From Oceaniglobus ichthyenteri (GTDB lineage Bacteria > Pseudomonadota > Alphaproteobacteria > Rhodobacterales > Rhodobacteraceae), in assembly GCF_003057885.1 (NCBI RefSeq), contig NZ_QAGK01000008.1, forward strand, positions 62,001 to 126,000: a DNA stretch of 64,000 nucleotides. Reading direction: 5' to 3'. Shown here piece after piece: positions 52,395 through 61,230 of the stretch. Each line of letters begins with the position of its first letter. Within the stretch, counting starts at the first letter, position 1. The translations under genes and the position numbers were made by a program. The notes beneath the pieces are model-generated. The model saw nothing but the letters and a program-made list of their open reading frames with translations. It searched no databases and was not told the DNA's origin.

Positions 52395-52434
52395 GACTGA
52401 CCCTTTGGGGCTGATTTTAGACTGACCTTTTGGG
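52395..52434. repeat. 15-bp direct repeat upstream of polA
   Basis: GACTGACCCTTTGGG (52395-52409) and GACTGACCTTTTGGG (52420-52434) differ at one base, and their starts are 25 bases apart. They end 13 bases before the polA start codon, so they lie in its leader or promoter. Confidence 0.6.
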
Positions 52435-52447
52435 TTAAGGGGGCGGA

Positions 52448-55240
52448 ATGGCTGACACGTTTGGCAAGGGGCATCATCTGAGCCTGGTGGATGGATCGGC
52501 CTTTATTTTCCGGGCCTATCACGCGCTGCCGCCGCTGACGCGTAAATCCGATGGTTTGCCGGTTGGCGCGGTGTCGGGCTTTGTCAACATGATATGGAAG
52601 ATGATCGAAGACAATCGCGGCCCCGATGCGCCCACCCATGCCGCGGTGGTGTTTGACAAAGGTAGCCACACGTTTCGCAATGATATGTACGATCTGTACA
52701 AAGCCAACCGCGAAGCGATGCCCGAAGATCTGCGCCCGCAGATCCCGCTGACCCGCGACGCCACCCGCGCCTTCAACATCGCCTGTCTTGAACAGGAAGG
52801 GTTTGAGGCCGATGATATCATCGCCACCTTGGCGTGCCGTGCGCGCGAGGCGGGCGGGCGGGTGACGATCATCAGTTCCGACAAGGATTTGATGCAACTG
52901 GTGGGCGGCGGCGTTGAAATGTTTGACGCGATGAAAAACGCCCGCATCGATGCCGAGGGGGTGATTGCCAAATTCGGCGTCGGCCCCGAACGGGTGGTCG
53001 ATGTACAGGCATTGGCCGGCGATTCGGTTGATAACGTGCCCGGTGCGCCGGGGATCGGCATTAAAACTGCGGCGCTGTTGATCAATGAATTTGGCGATCT
53101 TGATACATTGTTGGACCGGGCGAGTGAAATCAAACAGCCCAAGCGCCGCCAAACCCTGATTGATCACGCCGATCAGATTCGCCTGTCGCGGCGTCTGGTA
53201 CAGCTCGATTGCGAGATGGAGCTGGATTACACCCTCGGCTCGCTTGAGGTGAAAGCGCCGGTTGTCGATGATTTGCTGGGCTTTCTGTCAGAGATGGAGT
53301 TTCGCACGATCAGCAAACGTGTGGCCGATGCCTTGGGTGCGAAAGCGCCGAAAATCGATGATACCCCGCCCGTGCCCGACGCCCCCGAAACCGTGCCGTT
53401 TGATCAGGCGACCTATACTCAGGTGTCCGATGCCGCCGGTCTTGAGGCCTGGATTGCCAAGGCGCGCGCGCGCGGTTGGGTGGCCGTAGATACGGAAACC
53501 ACTGGATTGGACGAAATGCGCGCCGATCTGGTGGGTGTTTCGCTGTGTGTGGAACCGGGTGAGGCGTGTTATCTGCCCTTGGCCCACCGGGCGGCGGCGA
53601 CAGATGATTTGTTCGGCTCGGATGCTCTGGCCGACGGACAGATGGAGTTGGAACCCGCTTTGGCCCTTTTGAAACCGCTGCTCGAAGATCCGGCAGTGAT
53701 GAAAATCGGCCAGAATATGAAATACGACGCCAAGATCCTGGCGCGCTATGGGATCAATATCGCGCCGATTGATGATACGATGCTGATGTCCTATGCGATG
53801 CATGCGGGGCTGCATAATCACGGTATGGATGGCCTATCTGAACGGTATTTGGGCCATACGCCGGTGCCGATCAAATCCTTGTTGGGCAGTGGCAAATCGG
53901 CGATTACCTTTGACAAGGTGCCATTGGCGGATGCGGTGAAATACGCCGCCGAAGATGCCGATATCACCCTGCGCCTGTGGCAATTGTTCAAACCGCAATT
54001 GCACCGCGCCCGCGTCACAACCGTTTATGAAACCCTGGAACGCCCCCTGGTGCCGGTCTTGGCCGAAATGGAAATGCACGGGATTGAGGTGGATCGCGAC
54101 ACGCTCTCGCGGATGTCGAACGCGTTTTCCCAGAAAATGGCGGGGCTTGAGGCGGAAATTCACGAAATGGCCGGGCGGTCGTTCAACGTGGGGTCACCAA
54201 AACAGTTGGGCGAAATCCTGTTTGACGAACTGGAATTGCCCGGTGGCAAAAAGGGTAAAACCGGGGCCTATGCCACCGGTGTTGACGTGTTGGAAGAGCT
54301 GGCGACCGAACATGATTTGCCCGGTCGCGTGCTCGATTGGCGACAGCTGAGCAAGCTGAAAAGCACCTATACCGACGCGCTGCAAACCCATATCAACCCC
54401 GATACCGGGCGGGTGCATACGTCATACTCCATCGCCGGGGCAAACACCGGGCGCTTGGCCTCGACCGATCCGAATTTGCAAAATATCCCGGTGCGCTCCG
54501 AGGAAGGGCGGCGTATTCGCGAAGCATTCGTCGCGCCCAAGGGGAAAAGACTGGTAAGTCTGGACTATTCCCAGATCGAATTGCGGATTTTGGCGCATAT
54601 CGCCGAAATTGATGCGCTGAAACAAGCGTTTCGCGATGGACATGACATTCACGCAATGACTGCCTCGGAAATGTTCGGCGTCCCGCTTGAGGGAATGGAC
54701 CCGGCGATTCGTCGACAGGCCAAGGCGATCAATTTTGGTGTGATATACGGGATTTCTGGCTTTGGCCTGGCGCGCAACCTACGGATTCCGCGGGCCGAGG
54801 CGCAGGGGTTCATCGACCGGTATTTCGAACGGTTCCCCGGTATTCGCACCTATATGGATGCCACAATCGCCTTTGCCAAAGAGCATGGATATGTGCAAAC
54901 CCTGTTCGGTCGCAAGATCAACACGCCCGAGATCAACGCGCGCGGTCCCGGTGCCGGATTTGCCAAACGCGCCGCGATCAACGCGCCGATCCAAGGCACA
55001 GCCGCCGATGTGATTCGCCGCGCCATGGTGCGGATGCCCGGCGCCATCTCCGGCCTGCCGGCCAAAATGCTGTTACAGGTGCATGATGAATTGCTGTTCG
55101 AGGTGGAAGAGGGCGCAGTTGACGATTTGATCGGCGTCGCCCGCGATGTGATGGAAGGCGCGGCTGCGCCCGCCGTGCATCTGGATGTGAAACTGACCGC
55201 CGAAGCGGGGCATGGGGCGAATTGGGCCGAGGCCCACTAA
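52448..55240 (+). CDS. polA: DNA polymerase I
   Basis: A 930-residue full-length Pol I. The 5'-3' exonuclease (residues 1 to about 300) has SLVDGSAFIFRAYHAL and SSDKDLMQLVGG. The 3'-5' exonuclease retains VAVDTETTGLDEMRADLVG, so proofreading is probably intact. The polymerase motifs are A LVSLDYSQIELRILAHIAEI, B RRQAKAINFGVIYGISGFGL and C LLQVHDELLFEVEEG. It acts in Okazaki-fragment processing and repair. Confidence 0.97.
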   Translation: MADTFGKGHHLSLVDGSAFIFRAYHALPPLTRKSDGLPVGAVSGFVNMIWKMIEDNRGPDAPTHAAVVFDKGSHTFRNDMYDLYKANREAMPEDLRPQIPLTRDATRAFNIACLEQEGFEADDIIATLACRAREAGGRVTIISSDKDLMQLVGGGVEMFDAMKNARIDAEGVIAKFGVGPERVVDVQALAGDSVDNVPGAPGIGIKTAALLINEFGDLDTLLDRASEIKQPKRRQTLIDHADQIRLSRRLVQLDCEMELDYTLGSLEVKAPVVDDLLGFLSEMEFRTISKRVADALGAKAPKIDDTPPVPDAPETVPFDQATYTQVSDAAGLEAWIAKARARGWVAVDTETTGLDEMRADLVGVSLCVEPGEACYLPLAHRAAATDDLFGSDALADGQMELEPALALLKPLLEDPAVMKIGQNMKYDAKILARYGINIAPIDDTMLMSYAMHAGLHNHGMDGLSERYLGHTPVPIKSLLGSGKSAITFDKVPLADAVKYAAEDADITLRLWQLFKPQLHRARVTTVYETLERPLVPVLAEMEMHGIEVDRDTLSRMSNAFSQKMAGLEAEIHEMAGRSFNVGSPKQLGEILFDELELPGGKKGKTGAYATGVDVLEELATEHDLPGRVLDWRQLSKLKSTYTDALQTHINPDTGRVHTSYSIAGANTGRLASTDPNLQNIPVRSEEGRRIREAFVAPKGKRLVSLDYSQIELRILAHIAEIDALKQAFRDGHDIHAMTASEMFGVPLEGMDPAIRRQAKAINFGVIYGISGFGLARNLRIPRAEAQGFIDRYFERFPGIRTYMDATIAFAKEHGYVQTLFGRKINTPEINARGPGAGFAKRAAINAPIQGTAADVIRRAMVRMPGAISGLPAKMLLQVHDELLFEVEEGAVDDLIGVARDVMEGAAAPAVHLDVKLTAEAGHGANWAEAH

Positions 55241-55278
55241 ATGTCCACGCTGGAAACGGTTCCGGCCGGATCGCCCCG

Positions 55279-55806
55279 ATGCTGATCGCGTTTCACAAAC
55301 CGATGAACACCCTCAGCCAGTTCACGGATGAGGGAAAGTGGCCGGGCTTGTCGCGCTTTGGGCTGCCTGGCGGGGTTTATGCCGCAGGCCGTCTGGATCG
55401 CGACAGCGAAGGTTTATTGCTGCTGACCGATGATGGGCGTTTGCAGGCGAAAATAACCAGCAGCGGCACGGCAAAAACCTATTTCGCACAGGTTGAAGGG
55501 GTGGTCAGCGACGCGGCGTTGGCCGCTTTGGCCAAAGGCGTTGCCTTGAAAGATGGGGTGACCCGCCCGGCCCAGGTTTCGGCCATGGACCCGCCCGATG
55601 TGCCACCGCGTGATCCGCCAGTGCGGTTTCGTAAAACGGTGCCGGATTCTTGGCTGCAACTGACCATTCGCGAAGGGCGCAATCGACAGGTGCGCCGGAT
55701 GTGCGCCCATGTGGGTTTGCCCTGTTTGCGGCTGGTTCGCTGGCGCATCGGCGCGCATACCTTGGAGGGTCTGGCCCCCGGTGCCTGGCGCGAAATTCCG
55801 CTATAA
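55279..55806 (+). CDS. rRNA large-subunit pseudouridine synthase, RluE/RsuA family
   Basis: A 175-residue enzyme without an S4 domain. The catalytic aspartate is in YAAGRLDRDSEGLLLLTDDG, and the conserved C-terminal motif is REGRNRQVRRMCAHVGLPCL. RluE modifies U2457 of 23S rRNA. The start at ATG 55279 gives MLIAFHKPMNTLSQFT, the normal opening. It begins 38 bases after polA. Confidence 0.88.
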   Translation: MLIAFHKPMNTLSQFTDEGKWPGLSRFGLPGGVYAAGRLDRDSEGLLLLTDDGRLQAKITSSGTAKTYFAQVEGVVSDAALAALAKGVALKDGVTRPAQVSAMDPPDVPPRDPPVRFRKTVPDSWLQLTIREGRNRQVRRMCAHVGLPCLRLVRWRIGAHTLEGLAPGAWREIPL

Positions 55807-55831
55807 TCGAACTTATCGAATAATCAGCGGG

Positions 55832-56620
55832 TTACATGATTTTCGGCTTGGCCGTGCCCGGATCGCGCGCGGCATCGGGGTCATCCCACAGCCGCGCGAT
55901 ATAGCGTTCGCCGGTGTGGCCGTTGCTGGCATCTGATGCCAACCAAACAATCGGCGCGCGCATTATATCGGGCGACAAAAGGTTGCCATCTGCCCCCTTT
56001 TTATCCGCCGAAGGCGGCAATAAATCGGTATCCGCCGCGCCGCCCGGCAATAGCACATTCACATCCACGCCGGTTCCGGCCAAATCCTGTGCCCAGATGC
56101 GCGATGCCGCCTCAAGAAACGCCTTGGACGGGCCATAGGGGGCATAGCCGCGCCGCACCATGGTTTGATCGCTGGTGGAAATATTGATGATCTTGCCAAA
56201 ACCGCGCGCAATCATTCCCGGCACCACCGCGCGGGTCATCAGGAACGGCCCGTTCACATTGGTTTGGACGATCTGTTGCCAGGCATCGGGGTCAGCCTGC
56301 CAAAACTTGGTGGATTCGGTGTTGAACGTTTCGGAAATCAGCCGCATCCCAACCCCGGCATTGTTGATCAATACATCAATCGGGCCGATGGCTTGCGCGG
56401 CATCCTCCACGCTTTGTTGGGCCTGCTCCGGGTCACTCACATCGGCGATCAGGCTGTGACCGTGCGCGCCAAGCTGTGTGGCGGTATCGCGCAAGGCGGT
56501 GCTGTCGCGACGGCCGGTAATGCAAACGCGCGCGCCTGCATCTGCCAGGGCCAGCGCCATTTCACGGCCCAGACCCCGCGCGCCACCGGTGATCAGAACG
56601 GTTCGGTTTTGCACTGTCAT
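55832..56620 (-). CDS. SDR-family oxidoreductase
   Basis: A 262-residue SDR. TGGARGLGREMALALADAGA is the cofactor loop, LINNAGVGM the NNAG motif, and the active site is S-x13-YGPSK (RRGYAPYGPSKAFLEAA). It is intact and probably active. It overlaps the upstream SDR by 4 bases (ATGA) and belongs to the leftward unit of the catabolic island. The substrate is unknown. Confidence 0.86.
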   Translation of the reverse strand: MTVQNRTVLITGGARGLGREMALALADAGARVCITGRRDSTALRDTATQLGAHGHSLIADVSDPEQAQQSVEDAAQAIGPIDVLINNAGVGMRLISETFNTESTKFWQADPDAWQQIVQTNVNGPFLMTRAVVPGMIARGFGKIINISTSDQTMVRRGYAPYGPSKAFLEAASRIWAQDLAGTGVDVNVLLPGGAADTDLLPPSADKKGADGNLLSPDIMRAPIVWLASDASNGHTGERYIARLWDDPDAARDPGTAKPKIM

Positions 56621-57342
56621 GGCATGTATCCCCCGCCATTGATCCACAGGGTTTGCCCGGTCATGAATGCGCTGTCAGGGCCAAGCAGGAACAGGATCGG
56701 CCCGGTAATATCGGGTGGTTCGGCCAAGCGGCCCAACGGGATGCTGGCGGTATAAGCATTTAGGTTCAATGTGTTGTCTTGTTTCGCCCGCCCGGTGCCG
56801 CCACGCAAAAACGCCGTATCCACGGCGGCGGGGGCCACGGCGTTCACACGGATATCCGGGGCCAGTTCCAACGCCAATGTCTTGGTCATATGCACCATCG
56901 CCGCCTTGGCCGCGCCATACGGGCCGAAACCCGCCCGCACGGCGGCGGCCAGGCCCGACACCACCGTGACCATCGCCGGGGTGCGGCCCAACCGCAACAG
57001 CGGCGCGGCGGCCTGTGCGGCCAGGAATGCACCGCGAAAGTTGCCCGATAGCACCTCGTCAAACGTGTCGATATCGGTGGTTTCCAACGGGGCGTTGGGC
57101 GACATGAACCCTGACAGGTTCACGAACCCGTCTATCGCGCCCAACCCATCAAACGCTGCCGTCACACTGGCCGGATCGCGCAGATCAATCGCGCGGCGCT
57201 CGCCCGGCGGGGGATGCGCGGCAAGCGACGCGGGCAGGTCAAGAACTGTGACCCGCCAGCCATCTTGCACAGCGCGCGCCGTCAGATCGCGGCCCAACCC
57301 GCCACAGCCGCCAAGGGCGACAAGATGTCGTTGATACGTCAT
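56617..57342 (-). CDS. SDR-family oxidoreductase
   Basis: A 241-residue SDR. ALGGCGGLGRDLTARAVQDG replaces the usual TGxxxGxG but keeps the glycines. The active site is FGPYGAAKAAMVHMTKTLAL, and it ends FMTGQTLWINGGGYMP. It is divergent from the FAD monooxygenase with a 117-base gap that contains TTGTCCAGACAA, so it may share that regulation. Confidence 0.84.
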   Translation of the reverse strand: MTYQRHLVALGGCGGLGRDLTARAVQDGWRVTVLDLPASLAAHPPPGERRAIDLRDPASVTAAFDGLGAIDGFVNLSGFMSPNAPLETTDIDTFDEVLSGNFRGAFLAAQAAAPLLRLGRTPAMVTVVSGLAAAVRAGFGPYGAAKAAMVHMTKTLALELAPDIRVNAVAPAAVDTAFLRGGTGRAKQDNTLNLNAYTASIPLGRLAEPPDITGPILFLLGPDSAFMTGQTLWINGGGYMP

Positions 57343-57386
57343 ATCCCGTCCTTTGCTTTGCCACAGAGTTTTCCAGAAACGAAAAC

Positions 57387-57398
57387 TTGTCCAGACAA
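57387..57398. promoter_or_regulatory. TTGTCCAGACAA operator, copy 1
   Basis: A 12-bp palindrome (TTGTC-CA-GACAA except for the central pair) in the divergent gap between the SDR and FAD monooxygenase genes, followed by a -35-like TTGACG at 57407-57412. The same 12 bases recur at 59432-59443. TTGTC/GACAA dyads are typical of GntR-type operators, and a GntR gene lies between the two sites. Confidence 0.75.
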
Positions 57399-57459
57399 AT
57401 TTTTCCTTGACGCAGCGCGGCCACGCCGTACGCTTGCCCCATGAAAACGGAGAGACGCC

Positions 57460-58662
57460 ATGGCAGATGAAACAAATCGGGTATTGGTGGCAGGGGCCGG
57501 GCCGGTGGGGTTGGTGGCAACGGTGGCCTTGTTGGCCCGTGGCATTCCGGTGACCCTGCTTGAGGCATCACCAGAGCTGCCAATTGATTTGCGCGCCTCG
57601 ACGTTTCATCCGCCAACCCTGGATTTTCTGGCGACGCTGGATTTGGCCGCGCCGTTGATTGAACGCGGTTTGAAATGCCCGATCTGGCAGTTTCGCGACC
57701 GCAAGGCGGGGGTGATTGCCGATTTCGATCTGGGCCTGTTGGCTGATGAAACCGATCACCCGTACCGGTTGCAATGCGAACAATGGAAGTTGACAGAACA
57801 CGCCCGCGAGCGGGTCGAAGCCCACCCCGACGGCATTTTCCTGCGCGATTTCGAAGTGACCGAAGTGGCGCAAGACGGCGATCATGTCACCGTCACCGGC
57901 ACCCGCCCCGATGGTAGCATCGAACAGGTGCGCGGGCGCTATCTGATCGGGGCGGATGGGGCGCGCTCGGTCGTGCGCAAACAATTGCCGGTGAATTTTG
58001 AGGGCATGACGATTCCCGAAATCTTCCTGTCGATGTCCACGCCGTTTCGATACGATAAGGCGATGGAGGGTTTGGCGAATATCGCCTATATCACCGACCC
58101 GACCGAATGGTTGGTGCTGTTGCGCACGCCCACCCTGTGGCGGGTGCTGTTGCCGACCGACCCTAATCAAAGCGATGAACAAATCCTTGACCCGGCGACG
58201 ATTGAGGCGCGGTTGCAACAGGTTTTGCCACAACCCCAGCCCTATGAAATTGAACACAAAACCGCCTACCGCGTACATGAACGGGTGGCCGATAAATATG
58301 TCCATGGGCGGATATTTCTGGCCGGGGATGCGGCGCATCTGAACAACCCCTTGGGCGGCATGGGGATGAATGGCGGTATTCACGATGCGATGAACCTGAC
58401 CGATAAATTGGCACAGGTCTGGCAGGGCGCCGATCCGGATCTGATGGGCCGGTATGAACGGCAACGCCGCAAGGTGGCGATTGAAACGGTGCAGGCCCAG
58501 GCATTGCGCAACCGCACTGTGTTGAACGAAACCGATCCGGCCAAGCGCGCGGCCTATCACGACGAATTGCGCAAGACCGTGGCCGATCCGGTGGCGCACA
58601 AGGCCTATGTGATGAAATCATCGATGCTGCAATCCCTGCGCGATCTGGATGCGGTGAAATGA
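57460..58662 (+). CDS. FAD-dependent aromatic-type monooxygenase
   Basis: A 400-residue class A flavoprotein monooxygenase. It has a Rossmann GAGPVGLVATVALLARGIPV (residues 11-30), the DG motif in LIGADGARSVVRKQLP and the GD motif in GRIFLAGDAAHLNNPLGGMG. Members hydroxylate aromatic or heteroaromatic rings with NAD(P)H and O2. It heads the rightward unit, 60 bases after TTGTCCAGACAA, and overlaps the GntR gene by 4 bases. Confidence 0.86.
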   Translation: MADETNRVLVAGAGPVGLVATVALLARGIPVTLLEASPELPIDLRASTFHPPTLDFLATLDLAAPLIERGLKCPIWQFRDRKAGVIADFDLGLLADETDHPYRLQCEQWKLTEHARERVEAHPDGIFLRDFEVTEVAQDGDHVTVTGTRPDGSIEQVRGRYLIGADGARSVVRKQLPVNFEGMTIPEIFLSMSTPFRYDKAMEGLANIAYITDPTEWLVLLRTPTLWRVLLPTDPNQSDEQILDPATIEARLQQVLPQPQPYEIEHKTAYRVHERVADKYVHGRIFLAGDAAHLNNPLGGMGMNGGIHDAMNLTDKLAQVWQGADPDLMGRYERQRRKVAIETVQAQALRNRTVLNETDPAKRAAYHDELRKTVADPVAHKAYVMKSSMLQSLRDLDAVK

Positions 58663-59429
58663 ATATCGCCCGCGAAACCGGGGCCGCGCGCAAACAAGTG
58701 CGCACCCCGCGATACGTGGAAATCATGCGCGCCCTGCGCCAGGATATCGTGGCCGGCGTGGTGCCGATTGGGCAAAACCTTCCTTCCGAAGCGGAACTGT
58801 GCCGCCGGTTTGATTCCAGCCGGTTCACCGTGCGCGAGGCACTGCGCCGGTTGCAGGACGATGGGTTGGTCGAACGCACCCAAGGGGCCGGCAGCCGGGT
58901 GGTGGCCACACAACCGGGCGGCGTGTTGGTGCAACATTACCGGTCGGTGGATGAGTTAAACCAATATGCCCGCGACACCTGGATCGAGGTGATGACCCAA
59001 GACACGGTTGTTCTAGACGCCCGGACCGCAGGCCAGGTGGGCGGCAGTCAGGGCGAACCTTGGGCGTTCTTCCGCGCCCGCCGGTTTGCACCCGGGGGCG
59101 GTGCGCCGCTGTGCCTTTTGGAAAGCTATATGCCCCTGCGGATGCAGCCGCATTTGCCCGATCCGGCGGCGGCGGTTGGGCCGATCTATGGCGCACTGTC
59201 CAAAGCCGCGGGTGAACCGGTAATCGAGGCAACCCAAGACACCCAGGCCCTGCCAATGCCGGGCCGGGTGTCAGAGGCATTGGGCCAGGCGCGGGGCGCT
59301 GTCAGTCTGCGTATTCTCCGCCGCTATGCCTCGGCCCAGGGTACGCTGATTGCCACGTTCAACTGGCACCTTGGGGGCGAGCGTTACGTGCATCGCACAA
59401 ATTTATCGCTGCAGGACAAACAATTTTAA
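58659..59429 (+). CDS. GntR-family regulator with UTRA domain (HutC subfamily)
   Basis: A 256-residue regulator. The winged HTH (residues about 16-80) has LPSEAELCRRFDSSRFTVRE and LRRLQDDGLVERTQGAGSRV. The UTRA effector domain follows (WAFFRARRFAPGGGAPLCLL; LESYMPLRM). It is translationally coupled to the monooxygenase. It probably binds TTGTCCAGACAA, upstream of its own unit and immediately downstream of its gene (inference). The ligand is presumably an intermediate of the pathway. Confidence 0.88.
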   Translation: MNIARETGAARKQVRTPRYVEIMRALRQDIVAGVVPIGQNLPSEAELCRRFDSSRFTVREALRRLQDDGLVERTQGAGSRVVATQPGGVLVQHYRSVDELNQYARDTWIEVMTQDTVVLDARTAGQVGGSQGEPWAFFRARRFAPGGGAPLCLLESYMPLRMQPHLPDPAAAVGPIYGALSKAAGEPVIEATQDTQALPMPGRVSEALGQARGAVSLRILRRYASAQGTLIATFNWHLGGERYVHRTNLSLQDKQF

Positions 59430-59453
59430 ATTTGTCCAGACAAATTCTTGACA
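59429..59453. promoter_or_regulatory. TTGTCCAGACAA operator, copy 2, with adjacent -35 element
   Basis: AATTTGTCCAGACAAATT (59429-59446) is an 18-bp palindrome containing TTGTCCAGACAA at 59432-59443. TTGACA follows at 59448-59453, 4 bases on. A further half-site GGACAAA at 59414-59420 can pair with TTTGTCC. It lies in front of the racemase-like gene and overlaps the final bases of the GntR stop. The likely -10 (around 59470-59475) is weak. Confidence 0.78.
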
Positions 59454-59496
59454 GAATGTCGCAGGGCGCGATGCTAGGACATGAAAAGGGGGGAGA

Positions 59497-60243
59497 ATGG
59501 CAAAAGACGCATTGGGGTGGCGGCGCAAATTCGCAGTGGTCGCACCCAGCACAAACACCATCGTTCAACCGGATATGGAGGCGTTTCGCCCCGACGGTGT
59601 GACCAATCATTTTGGCCGCATCCATGTGCCAAACATGAAGGTCAGCAATGACGCCGATTTTGTTGCCCTGGTCGATGCCATCGGCGCGACGCTGAACGCG
59701 GCGGTGGATCGCTGTATGACATGCGAACCCGATTACCTGATCATGGGCATGTCGGCGTTGATGTTCTGGGATGGGCGCGCGGCCAGTGAAAAGCGGATGC
59801 AAGAATTGGCCGATTATTGCGGCGTGGGCGTTTCGGCGGGCAGTTTCGCCTGTGAGGCGGCGTTAAACACCACCGGGGCCAAACGCATCGCGGTGATTTC
59901 GCCGTATTTTCCGGTGTCAGACAAAAACGTCACCCGGTTTTTTCAGGATTGCGGGTTTGATGTGGCCAAGTTTCGCGGCCTGAAATGCCCCAGCCCGGTG
60001 GCGATTGCCCAGGTGCAGCCCGACACATTGCGCGCCATCGTCGATGAAATGGACGATGACAGCATTGATGCCTTTGTTCAGGTGGGCACCAACCTGTCGA
60101 TGGTGGGACTGTGCCGCGAACTTGAGGTGGCCAAGGGCAAACCCTTTGTTGCGATCAACGCCGCCACCTATTGGCACGCCCTGCGGGCCAATCAGATCAA
60201 CGATCAGTTTACCGGCCATGGGCCACTGTTCGAGAAACACTAA
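59497..60243 (+). CDS. Maleate isomerase / arylmalonate decarboxylase-like protein (Asp/Glu racemase superfamily), catalytic cysteines missing
   Basis: A 248-residue protein. It begins MAKDALGWRRKFAVVAPSTN. The superfamily normally has a catalytic cysteine in each half. Here the first position reads LIMGMSALMF (G84, as in arylmalonate decarboxylase), and the second reads FVQVGTNLSM, where family members have C-T-N and this has G197-T198-N199. The C-terminal YWHALRANQ...GHGPLFEKH fits the family. The chemistry is therefore uncertain: it may be an altered enzyme. It heads the unit with the TRAP genes. Confidence 0.75.
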   Translation: MAKDALGWRRKFAVVAPSTNTIVQPDMEAFRPDGVTNHFGRIHVPNMKVSNDADFVALVDAIGATLNAAVDRCMTCEPDYLIMGMSALMFWDGRAASEKRMQELADYCGVGVSAGSFACEAALNTTGAKRIAVISPYFPVSDKNVTRFFQDCGFDVAKFRGLKCPSPVAIAQVQPDTLRAIVDEMDDDSIDAFVQVGTNLSMVGLCRELEVAKGKPFVAINAATYWHALRANQINDQFTGHGPLFEKH

Positions 60244-60264
60244 AAAACAACGGGGAGAATGATA

Positions 60265-61206
60265 ATGAAATTCACAGCAGTTCTGGCCGGGGCCTTTGCC
60301 CTGGCGGCCACAACCGCAAGCGCGCAAATCGCCGCTGTCGGATCCACCGCAACCGGGGGCACCAGCCAGATTGGGCGCACCATGTCGGCGGCCATTTCCG
60401 AGGCATCCAGCCTTCAGGTAAGGCCACAGGAATTGGCCAACACTGCCGATTATATCCCCCTGGTCAACGCCGGTGAGTTGGAATTCGGCATCGCCAATGT
60501 GGTGCAATATACCTATGCGGTGAACGGCACGGGCATGTCAGAGGGGCGGCCAAACCCGAACCTGCGCATGGTGGCCACATTGATGCCGTTTCGAAACGGA
60601 TATGTCGTGCGCGAAGACAGCGGCATCAACTCCATTGCTGACCTGAAGGGCAAGCGCGCGCCGGTATTCACCCAAGGCGCGCTGGGCGATTTCATCACCA
60701 AGGCGTATCTGGCCAATGGCGGGCTGACTATGGACGACGTGGAAGGCGTGGCCGTGCCGAATTTCCCGCGCATGTGGGCCAGCTTTGCCGAAGGCAGCAC
60801 CGATGTGACCATCGTTGTGGTGGGGGCCGCCAACAGCCGCGAATATGATGCGACATTCGGCATCAAATACCTGTCCTATGACGATTCGCCCGAAGCACAG
60901 GCGGCGATGACCGAATTTTTACCCCAAGCCTATTTGCAAACCCTGGACACCGACAGCGGGATTCCCGGGATCGACGGGCCAACCAATGTGAATGTGTTCG
61001 ACTATACCTTTTTTGCCGGGGCCGATGTGCCCGATGACATGGTTTATACGGCGGTAAAGGCCCTGTGGGAAAAAGAGGCCGATCTGTTGGCCGGTGGGCC
61101 ATTCTGGCTGGGTTTTGAAAAGGAACAGATGGGCAAGGACAATGGGCTGGAATACCACCCCGGCGCGATCAGATTCTACGAAGAAATGGGCGTCTGGAAC
61201 CGCTAA
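60265..61206 (+). CDS. TAXI-family TRAP transporter solute-binding protein
   Basis: A 313-residue periplasmic protein. The signal peptide MKFTAVLAGAFALAATTASAQ is followed by GSTATGGTSQIGRTMSAAIS, the TAXI binding motif. SIADLKGKRAPVFTQGALGD and LAGGPFWLGFEKEQMGKDNG follow. TAXI proteins deliver organic acids to fused TRAP permeases. ATG 60265 was chosen because GGGGAG is 8 bases upstream; ATG 60259 is too close. It lies 21 bases after the racemase-like gene. Confidence 0.9.
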   Translation: MKFTAVLAGAFALAATTASAQIAAVGSTATGGTSQIGRTMSAAISEASSLQVRPQELANTADYIPLVNAGELEFGIANVVQYTYAVNGTGMSEGRPNPNLRMVATLMPFRNGYVVREDSGINSIADLKGKRAPVFTQGALGDFITKAYLANGGLTMDDVEGVAVPNFPRMWASFAEGSTDVTIVVVGAANSREYDATFGIKYLSYDDSPEAQAAMTEFLPQAYLQTLDTDSGIPGIDGPTNVNVFDYTFFAGADVPDDMVYTAVKALWEKEADLLAGGPFWLGFEKEQMGKDNGLEYHPGAIRFYEEMGVWNR

Positions 61207-61230
61207 GCGGTGAAACGGGAGGGCGGCGAA

